Part shown: one piece after another, positions 47,113-55,754 of the stretch | Layout of the letters: every line of letters begins with the position of its first letter | Numbering within the stretch: position 1 is the first letter of the stretch | DNA from: Muricoccus roseus | GTDB lineage: Bacteria > Pseudomonadota > Alphaproteobacteria > Acetobacterales > Acetobacteraceae | Direction: 5' to 3' | Length of the DNA stretch: 64,000 bases | NCBI RefSeq assembly: GCF_900141905.1 | Contig: NZ_FQZF01000004.1 | Location: forward strand, 124,001-188,000 | Program-made: the position numbers and the translations under genes | Notes under the pieces: model-generated | The model's database searches: none | Told to the model about the DNA's origin: nothing | What the model saw: only the letters and a program-made list of their open reading frames with translations

Positions 47113-48942
47113 TCAGAGCCCCGTCGTCGGGAAGGGCGCCGCGCCCATGGCCTCCCGCGGCGCCGCCTCCTGGGCCGAAAGGGCGCGGTCCAGGTAGTGC
47201 GCGGCGCTGATGAGCGCGAGATGGGTGAAGGCCTGGGGGAAGTTCCCCAGATGCTCTCCCGCCGGCCCCAGCTCCTCGGCATAGAGGCCGAGATGGTTAG
47301 CGTAGCCGAGCATCTTCTCGAAGAGGAAGCGCGCCTTCGCCACGTCGCCCGCCCGGGCCAGGCATTCGACATACCAGAAGGAGCACATGTTGAAGCTCCC
47401 CTCGATGCCATCGAGCCCGTCCACCTTCTCATCCTCGTAGCGCCGCACCAGGCTGTCATCCACCAGCCGCTCCCCCACCGCCTTCAAGGTGGAAAGCCAG
47501 CGGGCGTCGGTCGGGCTGATGAAGCGCATCAGCGGCATCAGCAGGCAGGCGGCATCCAGCGCCGTGCTGCCCTTGCTCTGCACGAAGGCGCCCTGGGCCG
47601 GGTCCCAGAAATTGGTGTGGATGTCGTGGTAGATGGCGTCGCGCGCCTCCAGCCACCGGGCGAGCGGGCCGGGGAGGGAGCGCTTGCGCGCCAGGCGCAG
47701 CGTGCGGTCCAGCGCCACCCAGCACATCAGCCGTGAATGCAGGAAGTGCCGGCGCCCGCCACGCACCTCCCAGATTCCCTCATCCGGCCGCTCCCAATTC
47801 TCGGTCAGCCAGTTCATCGTGCGGGTGATGCCCTCCCACGCCTCGTGGGAGATCTGCTCGCCATACTTGTCGGAGAGATAGGCCGCATCCATCAGCTCCC
47901 CGTAGATGTCGAGCTGAAGCTGCCCCGCCGCGCCATTGCCGATGCGCACGGGGGTGGAGCCCTGATAGCCGCGCAGATGCGGCAGTGTCGTCTCGGTCAG
48001 CTCCCGATGCCCGTCCAGCCCGTACATCAGCTCCAGCTTGCCGTCGGTCGTGCCGTCCTTCTCACGGGCGGCGAGCCAGCGCATGAAGCCGATCGCCTCC
48101 GCCGTGTGGCCCAGGCGCAGGAAGGCATAGACGGTGAAGGCGGCATCCCGGATCCAGGTGTAGCGATAGTCCCAGTTCCGCACCCCGCCGATCGTCTCCG
48201 GCAGTCCGAAGGTCGGCGCCGCGACCATCGAGCCATGCTCGGCCGAGGTCATCAGCTTCAGCACCAGCGCGGAGCGGTTCACCATGTCGCGCCAGCGCCC
48301 GCGATAAGTCGAGCGCGCCGTCCAGCGGCGCCAGGAATCGGAGGTCTGCTTGAAGCACTCCGCCACCTCCTGCGGGTCGGCCGGGGCGGCGGGGCTGCAG
48401 GCGGCGTCCTCCAGCACGAAGGCCGCGGCCTCGCCGGCCTTCAGCGTGAACTCGGCGAAGCCGTCACCCTCTTCGATCCGCATCGGCACGGTGGAGCGCA
48501 GCCGAAGCGCCGTGCCATCCGCGCCCTCGAAGACGAGGGTGGGTCCCTCGGCTCGCGCGGTATGGGAAGCCCGCGCATAGTCGAAGCGCGGCGCGCAGCG
48601 CATGCGGAAGCGCATGGGATCGCGCACCGCCTTGGCCCGCCGCACCAGCCGCTGGCTGGGGCCGAGCGCCATGAAGTCGGAAATTTCCGCCACCCCCTCA
48701 TGCGAGAGGAAGCGGGTCAGCAGCACGTTGGTATCGGGCAGGTAGAGCTGCCGGTGCCGCGCCCCGTTCAGCGCCGGCGCCAGCTCGAACCGCCCACCCC
48801 GCTCGTCGTCGAGGAGGGAGGCGAAGACGCTCGGGCTGTCGAAGCGCGGCCAGCAGAGGAAGTCCACCGCCCCGCCCAGGGCCACCAGCGCGGCCGTGCG
48901 CAGGTCGCCCACGATGCCGTGGTTCTCGATCGGCTCTCCCAT
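47113..48942 (-). CDS. Glycoside hydrolase family 15 (glucoamylase/trehalase-like)
   Basis: 609 residues. An N-terminal beta-sandwich domain opens IENHGIVGDLRTAALVALGG and FLCWPRFDSPSVFASLLDD, followed by an (alpha/alpha)6 catalytic barrel with GGVRNWDYRYTWIRDAAF and GIEGSFNMCSFWYVECLARAG, which carries an active-site Glu. It has no signal peptide, so a cytoplasmic role on trehalose or malto-oligosaccharides is likely, releasing glucose. The neighbouring SDR may act on that glucose. Confidence 0.93.
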   Translation of the reverse strand: MGEPIENHGIVGDLRTAALVALGGAVDFLCWPRFDSPSVFASLLDDERGGRFELAPALNGARHRQLYLPDTNVLLTRFLSHEGVAEISDFMALGPSQRLVRRAKAVRDPMRFRMRCAPRFDYARASHTARAEGPTLVFEGADGTALRLRSTVPMRIEEGDGFAEFTLKAGEAAAFVLEDAACSPAAPADPQEVAECFKQTSDSWRRWTARSTYRGRWRDMVNRSALVLKLMTSAEHGSMVAAPTFGLPETIGGVRNWDYRYTWIRDAAFTVYAFLRLGHTAEAIGFMRWLAAREKDGTTDGKLELMYGLDGHRELTETTLPHLRGYQGSTPVRIGNGAAGQLQLDIYGELMDAAYLSDKYGEQISHEAWEGITRTMNWLTENWERPDEGIWEVRGGRRHFLHSRLMCWVALDRTLRLARKRSLPGPLARWLEARDAIYHDIHTNFWDPAQGAFVQSKGSTALDAACLLMPLMRFISPTDARWLSTLKAVGERLVDDSLVRRYEDEKVDGLDGIEGSFNMCSFWYVECLARAGDVAKARFLFEKMLGYANHLGLYAEELGPAGEHLGNFPQAFTHLALISAAHYLDRALSAQEAAPREAMGAAPFPTTGL

Positions 48943-48953
48943 GAGGGCCGGCC

Positions 48954-49775
48954 TCAGCCGTTGCCGACGAATTCGGGATAGAGCGACATGCCCCCATCGA
49001 CGAAGAGCGTCGTGCCCGTCACGTAGTCGGCCTCGTCGGAGGCGAGCCAGGTCACCGCCCGCGCCACATCCTCCGGCTCGCCGATCCGGCCATAGGGGAT
49101 CAGGCGCAGGAGCTTGCGCAGCGCCTCCTCCGTGCCCCAGGCCTCCTCGTTGATCGGCGTGCGGATGGCGCCGGGGGCCACCGCATTCACCCGGATCCGC
49201 TCGGCCGCCACCTCCTGCGCAAGGGTCTGCATCATCATCCGGATGCCGCCCTTGGTCGCCGCGTAGTTCACCCGCCCCGCCCAGGGGATCAGCTCATGGA
49301 CGGAGCTCATGCAGACGATGGCGCCGCGCGCCCGTCCCGGCCGTTCCGGGCCGCGGCGGAAGGCCCGGATCGCCTCCCGGCAGCACAGGAACTGGCCCGT
49401 GAGGTTCACCGAGACCACGGCCTGCCAGTCCTGCAGCGACATCTCTCCGATCGGCGCGTCCTTCTGGATGCCGGAATTGGCCACCAGGAGGTCGATCCCG
49501 CCGAAGGCCTCCTCGGTGCTCCGGACCAGCGCGGCGACCTCATCCTCGCTGGAGACATCGCCCCGCAGCGCCACGGCCCGGCCGCCGGCGGCGCGGATCT
49601 CCTCCACCAGTGCCTCCGCCGCCTCCTGGCCGGAGCGGTAGTTCACGGCCACGGCGGCCCCGGCCCCCGCCAGGTCCCGCGCCACGGCCATGCCGATTCC
49701 GGAGGAAGCCCCCGTGACCAGGGCATGTCGCCCGGCGAGGAGCGGGCGGTCAGGCGCGGGGGAGGCGGGGGGCAT
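48954..49775 (-). CDS. Short-chain dehydrogenase, glucose 1-dehydrogenase-like
   Basis: 273-residue classical SDR. Cofactor motif VTGASSGIGMAVARDL, NSGIQKDAP, catalytic Ser in SSVHELIPW, and the YAATKGG Tyr/Lys pair are visible; NAVAPGAIRTPIN and FVDGGMSLYPEF at the end fit glucose 1-dehydrogenases. The ATG at 49775 has a GGGGGGAGG-like purine-poor leader, and a longer open frame upstream was rejected. It ends 12 bases before the GH15 start, so the two probably form an operon. Confidence 0.9.
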   Translation of the reverse strand: MPPASPAPDRPLLAGRHALVTGASSGIGMAVARDLAGAGAAVAVNYRSGQEAAEALVEEIRAAGGRAVALRGDVSSEDEVAALVRSTEEAFGGIDLLVANSGIQKDAPIGEMSLQDWQAVVSVNLTGQFLCCREAIRAFRRGPERPGRARGAIVCMSSVHELIPWAGRVNYAATKGGIRMMMQTLAQEVAAERIRVNAVAPGAIRTPINEEAWGTEEALRKLLRLIPYGRIGEPEDVARAVTWLASDEADYVTGTTLFVDGGMSLYPEFVGNG

Positions 49776-50135
49776 GGAGGGTCCGTTCGATGGGCTGAGC
49801 CAGGGAACGCCCCCGCCGCGCGCCGGTTGTATCGCCGCTTGAAACCGAGTGTTCCGCCCGGCCCCGAGTCGCTGGCCGAACACATGCTGAACGGCCGCCA
49901 TCGGGAACCTCAGGAAATCAGCTGCCTCGCCCGAGTCGCGCGAACGAATCGCTGACGGGTGTTCCGGGGCCGCCGACCACAATCCCTGGTGGGTCGGCCC
50001 GCGGGCACCCACAACAGGGTTCCCGCAAGGTTCCATTTCGCGACTCGGCGCCCCCACTGCCCCGACGCCGCTTCAGAGCAGCCCCGCGCCCGTTTCGCCT
50101 TCCACCCCGGGCCGCCCCGCGCTATCGCCCGCCGC
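49776..50135. other. Divergent intergenic region between the SDR gene and purH
   Basis: About 360 bases with no recognised gene, riboswitch or RNA. Short open frames on both strands read into flanking genes but lack ribosome sites and family matches. Promoters for both genes must lie here; none is clear. Confidence 0.5.
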
Positions 50136-51710
50136 ATGGCCACCCTCCCGATCCGCCGCGCCCTCCTCTCGGTCTCCGACAAGACCGGCCTGGTGGAGTT
50201 CGCCCGCACCCTCGCCGCCCAGGGGGCGGAGATCCTCTCCACCGGCGGCACCGCCAAGGCCCTGCGGGATGCCGGCATTCCGGTGAAGGAGCTGTCGGAC
50301 CACACCGGCTTCCCCGAGATCCTGGACGGGCGGGTGAAGACCCTCGTCCCCGGCGTGCATGGCGGCCTGCTCTTCCGGCGGGACCTGCCGGAACATGTGG
50401 CCCAGGTGGAGCAGCACGGCATCGCCCCGATCGACCTGGTCTGCGTGAACCTCTACCCCTTCGAGGCGACGGTCGCGCGCGGCGCGAGCTACGAGGACTG
50501 CGTCGAGAACATCGACATCGGCGGCCCGGCCATGATCCGCAGCGCCGCCAAGAACCACGCCCATGTGGCCGTGCTGACCGAGCCGGAGCAGCTGCTGGAG
50601 GTGGCGAAGGAGATCGCCGAGACCGGCGGCACCAGCCTCGCGACCCGCAAGACGCTCGCCGCCGCCGCCTATGCCCGCACCGCGGCCTATGACGCCGCCA
50701 TCTCCCGCTGGTTCGCGCAGGAGCTGGCGCAGGACTTCCCGCAGCGCCTCTCCATCCCCGGCCTCCTGAAGCAGACCCTCCGCTATGGCGAGAACCCGCA
50801 CCAGCAGGCCGCCTTCTACGTGGACGGCACCCACCGCCCCGGCATCGCCACCGCCGAGCAGGTGCAGGGCAAGGAGCTGTCCTACAACAACCTCAACGAC
50901 ACCGACGCGGCCTATGAGGCGGTGGCGGAGTTCGAGGAACCGGCGATCGTCATCGTCAAGCACGCCAACCCCTGCGGCGTGGCCACCGCCGCGGAGCTGA
51001 ACGCGGCCTGGGACGCGGCCCTGCGCTGCGACCCCGTCTCCGCCTTCGGCGGCATCATCGCCGCCAACCGGCCCCTGACCGCCGAGGCCGCGGAGCGCAT
51101 CACCGCCATCTTCACCGAGGTGGTGATCGCCCCGGATGCCGATGAGGCCGCCCGCGCCATCTTCGCGAAGAAGAAGAACCTGCGCCTGCTACTGACCGGC
51201 GGCCTGCCCGACCCGGGCGCCCCCGGCACCACCTTCCGCAGCGTGGCCGGCGGCTTCCTCGCCCAGTCCCGCGACGCCGGGCGCGTGGCGGTGGCCGACC
51301 TGAAGGTGGTGACCAAGCGGCAGCCGACGACGCAGGAGATGCAGGACCTCATCTTCGCCTTCCGCGTCTGCAAGCACGTGAAGTCGAACGCCATCGTCTA
51401 CGCCAAGGGCGGCGCGACGGTGGGCATCGGCGCCGGGCAGATGAGCCGGGTGGACAGCGCCCGCATCGCCGCCTGGAAGAGCGCCGAGGCCGCCAAGGCC
51501 GCAGGCCTCGACACCCCGCTCGCCCAGGGTTCCGTCGTTGCCTCCGACGCCTTCTTCCCCTTCGCGGATGGCCTCCAGGCCGCCGCGGCCGCTGGCGCCA
51601 CGGCCGTCATCCAGCCCGGCGGCTCCATGCGGGACAACGAGGTGATCGCGGCCGCCGACGAGGCGGGGCTGGCCATGGTGATGACGGGGATGCGCCACTT
51701 CCGGCACTGA
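50136..51710 (+). CDS. purH: Bifunctional AICAR formyltransferase / IMP cyclohydrolase
   Basis: Last two steps of purine biosynthesis. 524 residues: the IMP cyclohydrolase domain (1-200; [46 protein letters not shown]) and the formyltransferase domain (200-524; [39 protein letters not shown] and [10 protein letters not shown]). The ATG at 50136 gives the family start [15 protein letters not shown]. Confidence 0.98.
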   Translation: MATLPIRRALLSVSDKTGLVEFARTLAAQGAEILSTGGTAKALRDAGIPVKELSDHTGFPEILDGRVKTLVPGVHGGLLFRRDLPEHVAQVEQHGIAPIDLVCVNLYPFEATVARGASYEDCVENIDIGGPAMIRSAAKNHAHVAVLTEPEQLLEVAKEIAETGGTSLATRKTLAAAAYARTAAYDAAISRWFAQELAQDFPQRLSIPGLLKQTLRYGENPHQQAAFYVDGTHRPGIATAEQVQGKELSYNNLNDTDAAYEAVAEFEEPAIVIVKHANPCGVATAAELNAAWDAALRCDPVSAFGGIIAANRPLTAEAAERITAIFTEVVIAPDADEAARAIFAKKKNLRLLLTGGLPDPGAPGTTFRSVAGGFLAQSRDAGRVAVADLKVVTKRQPTTQEMQDLIFAFRVCKHVKSNAIVYAKGGATVGIGAGQMSRVDSARIAAWKSAEAAKAAGLDTPLAQGSVVASDAFFPFADGLQAAAAAGATAVIQPGGSMRDNEVIAAADEAGLAMVMTGMRHFRH

Positions 51711-51722
51711 GCCGGAGCGCCG

Positions 51723-51744
51723 GAGCGCCTTCTCGGGGGCGCTC
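51723..51744. terminator. Hairpin between convergent purH and zinc-ribbon genes
   Basis: Perfect 7-bp stem GAGCGCC/GGCGCTC with an eight-base loop, 12 bases past the purH stop and 3 bases past the stop of the opposing small gene. Well placed as a two-way terminator, without a T-run. Confidence 0.55.
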
Positions 51745-51746
51745 GC

Positions 51747-51950
51747 TCAGCCCCCCGCCAACCCCTTGATCACCACGCCGCTCCCGCCGCATTCCGGGCA
51801 GGGCTCGGCGCCGAGGCGCCCGCGGCCCGAGCATTTGGGGCACACATCCTCGCCCGTTCCGGGGGTGCCCGGCGGGGCGTCGTCACCGGGGTTGAGCTTG
51901 GCCTGCCCCTCATCGGGGCCTTCGGTCTGGCCGGTCTTGTCCTGGGACAT
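51747..51950 (-). CDS. Small zinc-ribbon protein (CxxCxGxG type)
   Basis: 67 residues: a polar, acidic N-terminal half ([17 protein letters not shown]) and a C-terminal [11 protein letters not shown]...[10 protein letters not shown], two CxxCxGxG units like those of the DnaJ zinc finger but only one zinc site's worth. It ends in GG. The role is unknown; the paired cysteines and family-like layout support a real gene. Confidence 0.78.
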   Translation of the reverse strand: MSQDKTGQTEGPDEGQAKLNPGDDAPPGTPGTGEDVCPKCSGRGRLGAEPCPECGGSGVVIKGLAGG

Positions 51951-52006
51951 GTCGCCTTCCGCCAGCAGGGCTGAGCGAGGTTAACGCTCACCCGCCCGGC
52001 GGTGTT

Positions 52007-53458
52007 TCAGCCCGCCCCCGCCCGGCTGCGCGCGATGATCCCGGTGGTGGAGCGCCCCGGCACCAGGTCAATCAGCGCCACCCGGCCGCCCCGCGCCTGC
52101 ACCACATCGCCGCCCACCACCTCCTCCGGCCGGTAATCCGCGCCCTTGAACAGCACGTCCGGCTGCAGCCGGGTGATCAGCTCCAGCGGCGTGTCCTCCC
52201 CGAAGGCGAGGACGAGGTCCACGGATTGGAGCGCCGCGATCACGGCCAGCCGGTCCTCCAGCGCATTCACCGGCCGGCCGTCGCCCTTCAGGCGCCGCAC
52301 GCTGTCATCCGTGTTCAGCGCCACCACCAGCCGGTCGCAGGCGGCGCGGGCGGCTTGGAGCATGGTGACATGGCCGCGATGGAGAATGTCGAAGCAGCCA
52401 TTGGTGAAGCCGATCTCCAGCCCCCGCCGCCGCCAGGCATCGAGGACGGGGATCGCCTGTTCGGCCGAGGAGACGATCTTGCCCGCGATATCGGCTGGCT
52501 CCGGCGTCTCGGCATCCATCGCCGCCGTCAGCTCGCCCATGTCCAGCGTGGCCGTGCCCAGCTTGCCCACCACCACGCCGGCGGCCGCATTGGCGATCCG
52601 CATGGCGCGCGGCAGCGGAAACCCGGCGGCGACAGCCAGCGCCATGACGGCGATCACCGTATCCCCGGCGCCGGAGACGTCGAACACCTCCTTCGCATGG
52701 GCGCGCACCGTGTGGGTGCCGCCCTCGGCCTCCACCAGCAGCATCCCCTTCTCCGAGCGCGTGACGAGGATGGCGTCGGCCCTGGCGGGCCCCAGCAGCG
52801 CCCGGGCGGCGGCGGCCAGTTCCTCCTCCGTATCGGCAGGGCCCTGGGCGGCTGCGCGCAGCTCCTTCAGGTTGGGCGTCAGCACCGTGGCGCCCGCATA
52901 GAAGCCGAAATCGCTCCGCTTGGGATCGACCAGCACCGGCAGGCCGAGCCGCCGCGCGGCATCGATGGCGTGCCGCACCACATCCGCCCGCAGCAGGCCT
53001 TTCGCATAATCCGAGAGCACGAGGGCATGGCAGCCCGGCAGCAGCGCCTCCACCCGGGCGCGGATGGCGGCGGCATCCGCATCCGTGATCGGACCCGTCA
53101 CCTCCTCGTCCAGCCGCACGACATGCTGGTGGCCCGCGATGATGCGCGTCTTCGCGATCGTCGGGCGCGTGGCCGAGGCGACGGTCGCGTCCGTCAGCCC
53201 CGGCGTGCCGGCGATCAGCCCCGCCAGCTCCCGCCCCGCCGCGTCCTGCCCGACGACACCCACCAGCACCGCCTCGCCACCCAGCGAGGCGATGTTACGC
53301 GCCACGTTCCCCGCGCCGCCCAGCATGGCGCGGCTGTCCGCCATCCGCACCACGGGCACCGGCGCCTCAGGGGAAATCCGGTCAATCCGCCCGTAATGGA
53401 AACGGTCCAGCATCACGTCGCCAAGGCACAGGATGCGCCGGCCGCCAAAATCAATCAT
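52007..53458 (-). CDS. hldE: Bifunctional heptose-7-phosphate kinase / heptose-1-phosphate adenylyltransferase
   Basis: Makes ADP-heptose for the lipopolysaccharide core. 483 residues: the PfkB-type kinase domain (1-320; ILCLGDVMLDRFHYGRIDRIS, MLGGAGNVARNIA, DVSGAGDTVIAVMALAVAAG) and the nucleotidyltransferase domain (about 345-483; FTNGCFDILHRGHVTML with the HxGH motif). The ATG at 53458 is the family start. The last stretch LVPGRSTTGIIARSR is typical. Confidence 0.97.
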   Translation of the reverse strand: MIDFGGRRILCLGDVMLDRFHYGRIDRISPEAPVPVVRMADSRAMLGGAGNVARNIASLGGEAVLVGVVGQDAAGRELAGLIAGTPGLTDATVASATRPTIAKTRIIAGHQHVVRLDEEVTGPITDADAAAIRARVEALLPGCHALVLSDYAKGLLRADVVRHAIDAARRLGLPVLVDPKRSDFGFYAGATVLTPNLKELRAAAQGPADTEEELAAAARALLGPARADAILVTRSEKGMLLVEAEGGTHTVRAHAKEVFDVSGAGDTVIAVMALAVAAGFPLPRAMRIANAAAGVVVGKLGTATLDMGELTAAMDAETPEPADIAGKIVSSAEQAIPVLDAWRRRGLEIGFTNGCFDILHRGHVTMLQAARAACDRLVVALNTDDSVRRLKGDGRPVNALEDRLAVIAALQSVDLVLAFGEDTPLELITRLQPDVLFKGADYRPEEVVGGDVVQARGGRVALIDLVPGRSTTGIIARSRAGAG

Positions 53459-53569
53459 GCAACGCCCCTCAGGACCGGACCGCGCCGGGCCACCACCACG
53501 CGCCCGGCTCCGGAGAGCTTCACCGGGCACATAGCCTCTTTTACGGCCGCCGTCCTCCGGGGCCTCGAG

Positions 53570-53819
53570 GAGGGCTCCGCCCTCCACCCCCCAAGGGCCT
53601 GAGGCCCTTGGAACCCCGTCTGACTGCCGTGGATGCCCAGGATCGAAGGGGTCTCTGGTTGAGGGCGCTTTTTCTGCCTTTGCAGTCGCCTCGGGTCCAT
53701 GACCCGAGGCGCACCGTCAGCCCGGTGATTCCAAACTTCTAAAAGGAGATGATGCTGAGTGGGCCGGGGAGAGGAAGAATTCCTTCTTCCTCTCCCCGGG
53801 ACAAGCCGACAGCCCAGGC
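53570..53819 (+). repeat. Structured intergenic repeat, copy D
   Basis: Hairpins: 53570-53584, palindrome 53591-53611, stem 53687-53711, large hairpin 53764-53799 with a perfect 16-bp stem and TTCC loop, the most regular of the four copies. It lies between the hldE start and the AGE-epimerase stop codon; the large hairpin ends 22 bases from that stop. Confidence 0.9.
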
Positions 53820-53820
53820 G

Positions 53821-54924
53821 TCAGAACCCCCGTCCCGCCACCAGAATACCCGCGGTGAGGTGATAGAGGCTGCTCGCGGGAGCCGGGCCGGGAAGGGGTT
53901 GGCCTTCCGGGGACAGCCGTTCGAACCACAGGCCGGGTGGTGCGCCGGCGATATGGCGCCAGAGCGCCGCTTCCGCCCCGGCCAGCCGGCCCAGTGTCGC
54001 ATCGGCCCGCAGTGCCTCGGATTTCAGCCGTTCGGTCTGGGGCCAGAGGCGCGAGCCCGGCTCCTTCACCGTCCCGTCGCTCCACAGCGCGTCCCGCAAT
54101 GTGCCGAGGGCCGGGTTGGTCCCGTGACGGTCCACGAAGGCCAGCAGCCCGGGCATGGCGGCCTCGCCACCTTCCGCGCCCCCCAGACGGCGGTGCCAGT
54201 CCAGCAGCCAGACCCATTCGCAATGGTGGCCTGGCTCCACCGCATGCCGCCCACCGTCCCGCAGCGGCCGCAGCGCGTCGTCGAACTCCTCCGGCAAGGT
54301 GCCGGTGACGGGGTCGAAGAAGTGCTCGAGGAACAGCCGCACCAGCGCGTCGGCGCGGCGGAGGAAAACCGGCTCCCGGAAGGCCTCCCAGGCGGCCATG
54401 CTGGCTTCCAGCAGGTGCATATGGGGGTTCTGGCGGCGGGGCAGGGCGGGCGGGCGGCCTTCCTGGTATCCGCCCAGCGGGTGCCGCAGTGCCGCGTCGA
54501 GATAGGCCATCAGCCCCAAGGCTTCCCGCCGCAGGGGCTCCACGGGCAGCACCCGGGCGGCGCTGGCCAGGGCCAGCAGAACGAAGGCGTGGTCGTACAG
54601 GTCCCGGCTGTCGTCGATCACCGTCCCGTCCAGGGCGAAGCGCTGGGCGTAGCCGCCATCCGGCTGGAGCGCACGCTTCCGCAGGAACTCCACCCCCAGC
54701 TCCACCGCCTCGTCGGCGCGCGGCAGCCCGGCCCCATGCGCCGCGGCGAAGACGAAGACCTGCCGCGTCACCACCCGCAGGCGCCGGAAGGAGGAGAGGC
54801 AGCCCGACCCGTCCAGCTCCAGGCATTCATGAAAGCCCCGGCGGGACCAATCCACCCCATGCTCCAGCCAAAGCGGCCATGCTTGGTCGCGGAGCCAGGT
54901 CCGGGCGTGTTCGAGGGCGGGCAT
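53821..54924 (-). CDS. AGE-family epimerase/isomerase
   Basis: 367-residue (alpha/alpha)6-barrel protein of the N-acylglucosamine 2-epimerase / mannose isomerase family. Landmarks: WSRRGFHECLELDG, RVVTRQVFVFAAAHGAGLP, DLYDHAFVLLALASA, QNPHMHLLEASMAAWEAF, VEPGHHCEWVWLLDWH and RLWPQTERLKSEALRA, which supply the conserved His/Glu active-site residues. The sugar substrate is not decided by sequence; mannose, or N-acylglucosamine, is likely. Its transcript reads into repeat copy D. Confidence 0.93.
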   Translation of the reverse strand: MPALEHARTWLRDQAWPLWLEHGVDWSRRGFHECLELDGSGCLSSFRRLRVVTRQVFVFAAAHGAGLPRADEAVELGVEFLRKRALQPDGGYAQRFALDGTVIDDSRDLYDHAFVLLALASAARVLPVEPLRREALGLMAYLDAALRHPLGGYQEGRPPALPRRQNPHMHLLEASMAAWEAFREPVFLRRADALVRLFLEHFFDPVTGTLPEEFDDALRPLRDGGRHAVEPGHHCEWVWLLDWHRRLGGAEGGEAAMPGLLAFVDRHGTNPALGTLRDALWSDGTVKEPGSRLWPQTERLKSEALRADATLGRLAGAEAALWRHIAGAPPGLWFERLSPEGQPLPGPAPASSLYHLTAGILVAGRGF

Positions 54925-55011
54925 GGGTCAGCGGATTAGAGCAAAACGCGCCGGCCGGAAGCCACCAACCCGCCCTTCCTCTCGCGGCCTCCTTCTTGCG
55001 AAGCTCGCGCC

Positions 55012-55680
55012 ATGCCTCGTTACGTGACCGGCCCCCTGCCGCCCCCGCTCGACCCCGCCCTCCTCGCCCTGCTGGAGCAGGCCGAGACGGCCACCATCGG
55101 GCATTGGCGCCATTGGGGCTTCGCCGACCGGCGCATCGCCCCGCTGCTGCCCCGCCGCCGCGTGGCCGGCACGGCCTTCACCGTCATGATGCCGGCGAAT
55201 GACGGCACCATCCTCGCCCATGCGCTGGACCAACTGCGCCCCGGCGACCTGCTGGTGATCGACCGGCTGGGCGACGACCGCCATGCCTGTCTGGGTGGCG
55301 GGCTGGCCGTCGCGGCCAAGGCCGCGGGCGCCGTGGCGGCCGTGGTGGACGGCCCCTGCACCGACCTGGAGGAGATCGAGGAGGCCGATTTCCCTGTCTG
55401 GTGCCGTGGCCTCGCCCCCGTCACCACTCAGATGCTGGACATGGGTGGGCAGATGAACGTGCCGGTCAGCATCGGCGGGGTGGTGGTGATGCCGGGCGAC
55501 GCGGTGATCTGCGACAACAGCGGCGTCCTGGTCCTCCCGCGCGGCGAGGCCGAGGCGGAGGCTCGGCGCGCGGTCGAATCCCAGGCCAAGGGCCTGGCGA
55601 CCGCCCGCCGCGTGGCGGCCGGGGAGGCGCGGATCGGCGCCCTGTCCGGCGCGACCGCGAAGGTGCTGGCGGGGCGGTAG
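55012..55680 (+). CDS. RraA-fold protein without the aldolase arginine
   Basis: 222 residues of the RraA/HMG-aldolase fold: GTAFTVMMPANDGTILAHAL, LGGGLAVAAKAAGAVAAVVDG, DFPVWCRGLAP and VMPGDAVICDNSGVLVLPR. The catalytic Arg-Asp pair seen in the LigK gene of this window is here Thr-Asp (GPCTDLEEIEE), so the metal-binding Asp remains but the substrate Arg is lost. Oxoacid aldolase activity is doubtful; an RNase E-inhibitor-like or other role is possible. Confidence 0.82.
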   Translation: MPRYVTGPLPPPLDPALLALLEQAETATIGHWRHWGFADRRIAPLLPRRRVAGTAFTVMMPANDGTILAHALDQLRPGDLLVIDRLGDDRHACLGGGLAVAAKAAGAVAAVVDGPCTDLEEIEEADFPVWCRGLAPVTTQMLDMGGQMNVPVSIGGVVVMPGDAVICDNSGVLVLPRGEAEAEARRAVESQAKGLATARRVAAGEARIGALSGATAKVLAGR

Positions 55681-55725
55681 GGCCGGCCCACCAATAGTGC
55701 CGTCACCGAAGGCTGAGCCGCTGGC

Positions 55726-55746
55726 GGGGAAGGCCATGCCTTCCCC
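55726..55746. terminator. Hairpin between convergent RraA-like and binding-protein genes
   Basis: Perfect 9-bp stem GGGGAAGGC/GCCTTCCCC with a CAT loop, placed 46 bases after one stop codon and 9 before the other. A good candidate two-way terminator. Confidence 0.7.
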
Positions 55747-55754
55747 GGCGCGTC

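Noticed and set aside
49959-50135. N-terminal extension of purH by 59 codons
   Set aside because: The extension is basic and low-complexity, and the ATG at 50136 matches the standard PurH N-terminus.
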